A stretch of DNA of 9,805 nucleotides from an uncultured Flavobacterium sp. (GTDB lineage Bacteria; Bacteroidota; Bacteroidia; Flavobacteriales; Flavobacteriaceae): positions 1-9,805 of the forward strand of contig NZ_CAMLRU010000099.1 in the NCBI RefSeq assembly GCF_946482535.1, in the 5' to 3' direction. A program made the position numbers and the translations under genes. Below are positions 6,481 through 9,805 of the stretch, one piece after another. Under the pieces are notes generated by a model. The model saw only the letters and a list, made by a program, of their open reading frames with translations, ran no database searches and was not told the DNA's origin. How positions within the stretch are numbered: the first letter of the stretch is position 1; each line of letters opens with the position of its first letter.

Positions 6481-7451
6481 TTTCTCGGTTTGAACTCAGC
6501 AGCTACCTCAGCGATAGCTTTGATGTGTTCAGGTGTTGTCCCGCAACAACCGCCTATGATGTTCACTAAATTATCTTGTAAATACTCGCGAATCAAAGCT
6601 TGCATTTCTTCCGGGGTTTGGTCGTATTGCCCGAAAGCATTCGGCAAACCGGCATTCGGATGCGCCGAAATATTCAATGTGGTATTGTGTGCTAATCTTT
6701 TTAAATAAGGTTTTAATTGGTCGGCACCAAGCGCGCAATTGAATCCGATTGATAACAAAGGAATATGCTGGATGGAAATTAAAAACGCTTCTACCGTTTG
6801 CCCTGAAAGTGTTCTTCCGGAAGCATCGGTAATGGTTCCCGAAACCATAACCGGAATATCTAAATTTCGTTCTTCTTTGACTTCTTCGATGGCGAATAAA
6901 GCGGCTTTGGCGTTTAGCGTATCGAAGATGGTTTCTACCAAAAGTACATCACAACCGCCGTCAATTAGGGCTTCTACTTGTTGTTTGTAAGCGATGCGCA
7001 AATCGTCAAAAGTTACGGCACGGAAACCCGGATCGTTTACGTCGGGCGACATGCTTGCTGTTCTGTTGGTTGGCCCGATGGAACCGGCTACGAAACGCGG
7101 TCGGTCAGTGAATTCGTTGGCTACTTCACGGGCTATTTTGGCGGATTGGTAATTGAGTTCGTACACCAAATCTTCCATATGGTAATCGGCCATTCCGATG
7201 GTGGTTCCTGAGAATGTATTGGTTTCTACGATATCGGCACCGGCTTGGAAATAAAGGCGGTGGACTTGTTTTACGGCTTCGGGTTGCGTTATCGATAACA
7301 AATCGTTGTTGCCTTTTAACGGATGTGGGAAATCCTTGAAACGTTCGCCGCGGAAATCTTCTTCGGAGAAGTTATTACGCTGTAACATGGTTCCCATGGC
7401 GCCGTCTAGGACGAGGATTCTTTCTTTAATGGCGTCTTGTATTTTTGACAT
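6462..7451 (-). CDS. metH: Methionine synthase, homocysteine-binding half (zinc-dependent homocysteine S-methyltransferase domain)
   Basis: The product has 329 residues, equivalent to the N-terminal barrel of E. coli MetH encoded as a separate gene. It binds homocysteine through zinc and hands it to methylcobalamin held by the second MetH protein (3358-6072). Motifs: [10 protein letters not shown] at 15-24, VETNTFSGT ~75-83, GSIGPTNR ~123-130, the zinc ligands C239 (IGFNCALG), C302 and C303 ([11 protein letters not shown]). The ATG at 7451 gives the usual short run to the GAMGT block; an earlier ATG at 7514 would add 21 residues translated from the repeat tract and is rejected. It is the first gene after the SAM riboswitch. 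Heptamer tract D ends 8 bp before the ATG, and tract C forms the C-terminus and stop. Without the other MetH subunit it would lack a methyl donor site. A cobalamin-independent homocysteine methyltransferase is less likely given the neighbour. Confidence 0.93.
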   Translation of the reverse strand: MSKIQDAIKERILVLDGAMGTMLQRNNFSEEDFRGERFKDFPHPLKGNNDLLSITQPEAVKQVHRLYFQAGADIVETNTFSGTTIGMADYHMEDLVYELNYQSAKIAREVANEFTDRPRFVAGSIGPTNRTASMSPDVNDPGFRAVTFDDLRIAYKQQVEALIDGGCDVLLVETIFDTLNAKAALFAIEEVKEERNLDIPVMVSGTITDASGRTLSGQTVEAFLISIQHIPLLSIGFNCALGADQLKPYLKRLAHNTTLNISAHPNAGLPNAFGQYDQTPEEMQALIREYLQDNLVNIIGGCCGTTPEHIKAIAEVAAEFKPRKLMVVG

Positions 7452-7459
7452 ACTAATTG

Positions 7460-7487
7460 GTTGTTGGTTGTTGGTTATTGGTTGTCG
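7460..7487 (+). repeat. Heptanucleotide tract D just before the first metH start
   Basis: Four units on the plus strand: GTTGTTG, GTTGTTG, GTTATTG and GTTGTCG, the last two each with one change. It occupies the leader 9-36 nt upstream of the metH ATG at 7451, where a ribosome binding site would be, and leaves no purine-rich Shine-Dalgarno sequence there. Lack of a Shine-Dalgarno is common in Bacteroidetes. Confidence 0.85.
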
Positions 7488-7524
7488 GACTGACAACTGA
7501 AACCAAAAAATCAATACATTTTAC

Positions 7525-7613
7525 TTTTTAGCCCCGATTGAAGTAGCTACCATGTAGCACGTAAAGCGGGAATATGGACCGCTACAATGCGCAAGCCATT
7601 CGCTCCTAAAAAA
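7525..7613 (-). repeat. ~89-bp dispersed repeat, copy 2, in the metH leader
   Basis: Read on the minus strand it runs TTTTTTAGGAGCGAA ... TTCCCGCTTTACGTGCTACATGG ... AATCGGGGCTAAAAA, matching copy 1 (2181-2269) at both ends and in the centre but in the opposite orientation. TTTTTAG...CTAAAAA ends form a short terminal inverted repeat, and GCTAC-ATG-GTAGC and AGCGG...CCGCT can form small hairpins. It lies between the riboswitch and the first metH gene, so it is part of the leader RNA. Confidence 0.8.
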
Positions 7614-7622
7614 TTATAATAT

Positions 7623-7635
7623 GTTATCGTGAAAG
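7623..7635 (-). promoter_or_regulatory. Candidate competitor strand for riboswitch helix P1
   Basis: On the minus strand CTTTCACGATAAC, 18 nt beyond the 3' strand of P1, can pair with the 5' end of the riboswitch (GTTATCACGAAAG, 7755-7743) at 11 of 13 positions, with a two-base internal mismatch. It would compete with the 6-bp native P1. Between them lies a weak hairpin GAGAA-TTC-TTCTC, and a TTTTTT run follows at about 7613-7608. The role as expression platform is inferred. Confidence 0.45.
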
Positions 7636-7653
7636 TTGAGAAGAATTCTCGGG

Positions 7654-7755
7654 GTTATCTGCTCTCGTTTTGAACGAGATAGAATGTAGCACCTTCTTTT
7701 GGCAAAGGGTTGCTAAGCTTTCATCGGGTCTATTCCCTCCGGCTTTCGTGATAAC
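7654..7755 (-). promoter_or_regulatory. SAM-I (S-box) riboswitch controlling the metH-metF operon
   Basis: Read on the minus strand, P1 is GTTATC (7755-7750) with GATAAC (7659-7654). The conserved core follows in order: GGAGGGA, ACCCGATGAAA, GCAACC, then GTGCTACATTCT, and a P4 hairpin CTCGTT-CAA-AACGAG (7678-7664) before the closing strand. This is the standard S-box layout of about 102 nt. It binds S-adenosylmethionine and normally lowers expression of methionine genes when the ligand is abundant. It lies 203 nt upstream of the first metH ATG and downstream of a plausible promoter. No classical terminator with a stem abutting a T-run is seen directly after it, so the output step is unclear. 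Confidence 0.95.
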
Positions 7756-7778
7756 AAACAATACATTTATGAACGGTG

Positions 7779-7809
7779 CAAAGTAAGGGCACAGAATTCA
7801 CATTTGCAA
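7779..7809 (-). promoter_or_regulatory. Likely promoter of the riboswitch-metH-metF operon
   Basis: On the minus strand TTG (7809-7807) is followed after 20 bp by TTACTTTG (7786-7779), which matches the Bacteroidetes -7 consensus TAnnTTTG at 7 of 8 positions, with nearly standard spacing. Transcription would start roughly 10-20 nt before the riboswitch P1. It lies just after the hom terminator, as expected for an independent unit. Confidence 0.55.
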
Positions 7810-7817
7810 GGGTTTTG

Positions 7818-7858
7818 AAAAAATAAAAACCTACAACGTTTTCGCGCTGCAGGTTTTT
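7818..7858 (-). terminator. Intrinsic terminator of the metX-hom unit
   Basis: On the minus strand AAAAACCTGCAGCG, loop CGAAAA, CGTTGTAGGTTTTT forms a 14-bp stem with two G-U pairs and no mismatch, followed by A and TTTTTT. It lies 54 bp after the hom stop. Because the stem base is A/T pairs with a short T-run on the other strand too, weak bidirectional action is possible, but no plus-strand gene ends here. Confidence 0.9.
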
Positions 7859-7859
7859 G

Positions 7860-7881
7860 ACCTACCGACATGCAGGCAGGT
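7860..7881. repeat. Imperfect ACCTACC...GGCAGGT inverted repeat after hom
   Basis: Two 7-bp arms with one mismatch separated by 8 bases (GACATGCA). It lies between the hom stop and the terminator and resembles the CCTGCCTGC-type palindromes often seen in Bacteroidetes spacers. It could be a separate small repeat; no function is visible. Confidence 0.4.
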
Positions 7882-7912
7882 TGAATGGTTGGATAGTTTA
7901 CTTTAATTCGGT

Positions 7913-9013
7913 CTATAACCAAATCGCTTCTTTGATTTTGATTTTCTCGGCGATTTTGAGAATATCGGTTAAGACGCCACGAGCCGTGACTTGTTTTCCG
8001 GCTCCGGCGCCTTGAATGACGATTGGGATTTCGCCATAAGATTTAGCATAAATTTCGATTAGGTTGTCGGCGCCTTTGAGTTGGCCCAATGGCGAACTTT
8101 TAGGCACTGAAACCAATTTGACTTCTAATTGTTTTGTCTTGACATCCAACTCGCCCACATAGCGCAAAGCATGGTCTTCGGCTTGGGTGATTTTGGCGAT
8201 TTGGAACGGCTTGTCGAACAGTTGTTTATTGACTGCGTATTCCGATTTGGGACTTTTTTCATTGAGATTGGGTAGCAAAAGGGATTCTATTTTGATGTCG
8301 GTGAATTCAAATTCTTGTTCGATTTCGCGGGCAAGTATCAGTAATTTTCTGGCTACGTCGTGTCCGGATAAGTCGTCACGAGAATCGGGTTCGGTGTATC
8401 CTTTTTTCTCGGCTTCGAGTAAGATTTTAGAAAAGGGTAAATCTTCGGCAGAAAATCGGTTGAAGATATAACTCAAAGAACCTGAGAAAACGCCACGGAT
8501 TTTGGTAATTTCTTCGCCTGAAAAGTGCAAATCGTTTATCGTTTGAACCACCGGCAAACCGGCACCGACATTGGTTTCGTATAAAAAGGACTTGTCGTAT
8601 TTTTTTAGGTTTCTTCTGAGTTCTTTGTAGAAATCGGTGTGTAATGTATTCGCTTTTTTATTGGCGGCTACGATGTCAAAACCGTTTTGAATTAACGGAA
8701 TATAATTTTTGATGATTTCCGCACTGGCGGTGGCATCTACCGCAATCAGGTTTTCCAACTGTTGTTCTTGAACGTATTCGATGATGTCTTCAATTCGGAA
8801 CGGAATGGCCGATTGGGCGAAGTTGGCTTCCCACTGGTTTTTTAAGCCTTCTTTTTCGAAGAACGCTAAAGTGGAATTGGTGATGATGGGAAAACGCAAA
8901 TCGATGTTTCTTTTTTCGAGAAAGAATTTTTGACTTTCGATGACCTGATTGATTAAAGTGCTACCGACATTTCCTATGCCGAAAAGGACGATATTGATTC
9001 TAAGCGCTGACAT
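7913..9013 (-). CDS. hom: Homoserine dehydrogenase (monofunctional, no ACT domain)
   Basis: The product has 366 residues. It reduces aspartate semialdehyde to homoserine with NAD(P)H, the branch-point step toward methionine and threonine. Motifs: Rossmann GIGNVG at 12-17, VAANKKANT ~115-123 (K119 near the cofactor), YETNVGAGLPV ~145-155, GVFSGSLSYIFN ~174-185, GYTEPDSRDDLSGHDVARK ~205-223 with D219 and K223 aligning to the catalytic acid/lysine pair of the yeast enzyme, and a C-terminal GADN...VIQGAGAG..VTARGVLTDIL block. It resembles the dehydrogenase half of bifunctional ThrA/MetL, but no aspartokinase precedes it; metX does. It ends at the conserved barrel-closing region without an ACT domain, so threonine feedback through ACT is not expected. 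Its ATG lies inside metX (14-bp overlap, different frame), which implies translational coupling. A pairing with metX suggests it serves methionine synthesis. Confidence 0.93.
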   Translation of the reverse strand: MSALRINIVLFGIGNVGSTLINQVIESQKFFLEKRNIDLRFPIITNSTLAFFEKEGLKNQWEANFAQSAIPFRIEDIIEYVQEQQLENLIAVDATASAEIIKNYIPLIQNGFDIVAANKKANTLHTDFYKELRRNLKKYDKSFLYETNVGAGLPVVQTINDLHFSGEEITKIRGVFSGSLSYIFNRFSAEDLPFSKILLEAEKKGYTEPDSRDDLSGHDVARKLLILAREIEQEFEFTDIKIESLLLPNLNEKSPKSEYAVNKQLFDKPFQIAKITQAEDHALRYVGELDVKTKQLEVKLVSVPKSSPLGQLKGADNLIEIYAKSYGEIPIVIQGAGAGKQVTARGVLTDILKIAEKIKIKEAIWL

Positions 9014-9805
9014 AATTTTGTTGTTTTTGAGGATTAAAAATAGGAGCTACTATTTGGGCTAATTGTTCGAATTCGATTAAGAAAGCGTCATGTCCGTGAA
9101 TGGATTTGATTTCCTGATAGTACACATTTTCCTTAACGGTTTTTAAAATTTGATACGTTTCCCGATTCTCATCCGGAATAAAAAAATAATCGGTATCGAC
9201 CGCCACCACGTGAATATTGGCATGAATGGCATTGGCTACCGCCAAAAAATCACCTCTGCCTCGAGTAATATCATTGGTTTTGAGCAAATGGTTCATCAGT
9301 TTGTAAGCCGATAACCGAAAGCGGTTTTTGAGTTTGATGCCGTGATTGGCCAGCCAATTTTCGATTTGAAAAACTGATGAATTATCGAATTTGCTTCTTT
9401 GAAAACGACCATTAATAGATTGCGGTGTTCGGTACAACAACATAGCGTGTAAGCGCGCATCGGCAATCGGATCATCAGAATTGTTCAAGATTTGGTCTTG
9501 GATTAACACATTAGCGATTACCCAATCGGTGGCTTTCCAATCGGTAGCAATGGGAATCAGATTTTGAACCGAACCAGGTTTCAACACCGCCATTTCCCAG
9601 GCTACGGCACCGCCTAAACTACCGCCGATAACCGCAAAAACGTCGTTTATTTTAAGAAACGATAATCCATCCCAAAAAATACGTGCTATGTCGCGGATGG
9701 TAAAATCTTTATAATTGGAAATCAAATTGCCAAAGTTGTCATCATAACCGTTTCCGGGAATGTTGAACGCGATTACTGTGAAGTAATTGGTATCGATGAT
9801 TTTTT
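9000..9805 (-). CDS. metX: Homoserine O-acetyltransferase-family alpha/beta hydrolase (5' end outside the window)
   Basis: The frame is open from the window edge to the TAG at 9002-9000 (about 268 codons visible); the start is not included. It transfers acetyl from acetyl-CoA to homoserine, giving O-acetylhomoserine for sulfhydrylation. Visible features: FNIPGNGYDDNFGN near the edge, the nucleophile elbow GGSLGGAVAWEMA (Ser codon at 9620-9618; GGSMGG in many MetX), TDWKATDW, DARLHAMLLYRTP and the late SIHGHDAFLIEFEQL block with the catalytic His (9092-9090); the VDTDYFF strand supplies the Asp. Short TTG or ATG codons at 9725 or later would remove conserved sequence, so the gene certainly extends beyond the window. 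Homoserine O-succinyltransferase activity occurs in some MetX relatives and cannot be excluded. It overlaps hom by 14 bp. Confidence 0.9.
   Translation of the reverse strand, partial: KIIDTNYFTVIAFNIPGNGYDDNFGNLISNYKDFTIRDIARIFWDGLSFLKINDVFAVIGGSLGGAVAWEMAVLKPGSVQNLIPIATDWKATDWVIANVLIQDQILNNSDDPIADARLHAMLLYRTPQSINGRFQRSKFDNSSVFQIENWLANHGIKLKNRFRLSAYKLMNHLLKTNDITRGRGDFLAVANAIHANIHVVAVDTDYFFIPDENRETYQILKTVKENVYYQEIKSIHGHDAFLIEFEQLAQIVAPIFNPQKQQNYVSA

Noticed and set aside
3358..7451. metH looks broken into two pieces with a gene in between, as if disrupted by insertion.
   Set aside because: Both pieces are intact domains with clean ends and all catalytic residues. Separate genes for the homocysteine domain and the rest are, to my knowledge, usual in Flavobacteriia, so only the S23 gene and repeats are additions.
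3965..7487. Regularly spaced short repeats as a CRISPR array.
   Set aside because: The units are 7 bp in tandem with no spacers, the tracts are widely and unevenly separated, and no cas gene is present.
7452..7514. Longer N-terminus for the first metH gene starting at 7514.
   Set aside because: The extra residues are translated heptamer repeat and leader sequence; the conserved family start fits the ATG at 7451.

Overview
The window looks like chromosomal DNA of a Flavobacteriia member, most likely Flavobacterium or a close relative. The signs are a GldA-type gliding-motility ABC ATPase end, Bacteroidetes promoter boxes (TAnnTTTG type), a methionine synthase split into two genes, and intergenic repeats beginning TAGCCCCGAT that I associate with Flavobacterium genomes. 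Nearly all genes lie on the minus strand and most of the window is methionine biosynthesis.

Layout from left to right. Positions 1-234 (+) are the 3' end of an ABC transporter ATPase gene, probably gldA. It converges on a minus-strand pair of envelope genes: a GIN-domain (DUF2807) lipoprotein (246-995) and a PagL-like acyloxyacyl hydrolase (1009-2097), with a good -7 box and a perfect 19-bp palindrome upstream. Next is a methionine operon read right to left: a promoter (7779-7809), a SAM-I riboswitch (7654-7755), the homocysteine-methyltransferase half of methionine synthase (6462-7451), a small S23/four-helix-bundle gene (6075-6428), the folate/cobalamin/activation half of methionine synthase (3358-6072), and metF (2295-3251). 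Upstream of it lies a second unit, metX (partial, 9000-9805) overlapping hom (7913-9013), closed by a strong intrinsic terminator (7818-7858).

The genes form one pathway. Hom makes homoserine and MetX acetylates it; sulfhydrylation would be encoded elsewhere. MetF supplies 5-methyltetrahydrofolate, and the two MetH proteins together methylate homocysteine. The riboswitch would lower metH-metF expression when S-adenosylmethionine is plentiful.

The most unusual feature is a family of heptanucleotide tracts (GTTGTTG/CAACAAC), each exactly four units long. They lie just before the start of the first metH gene, across its stop codon, inside codons 8-16 of the second metH gene, and inside its activation domain. 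Two of them flank the AT-rich S23 gene in inverted orientation and could pair over about 29 bp in the mRNA, looping the gene out much as 23S rRNA intervening sequences are looped out. One tract has flush 8-bp direct repeats like a target-site duplication, and its unit number sets the reading frame of the second metH gene. The whole metH-metF operon is also bracketed by two inverted copies of an ~89-bp repeat.
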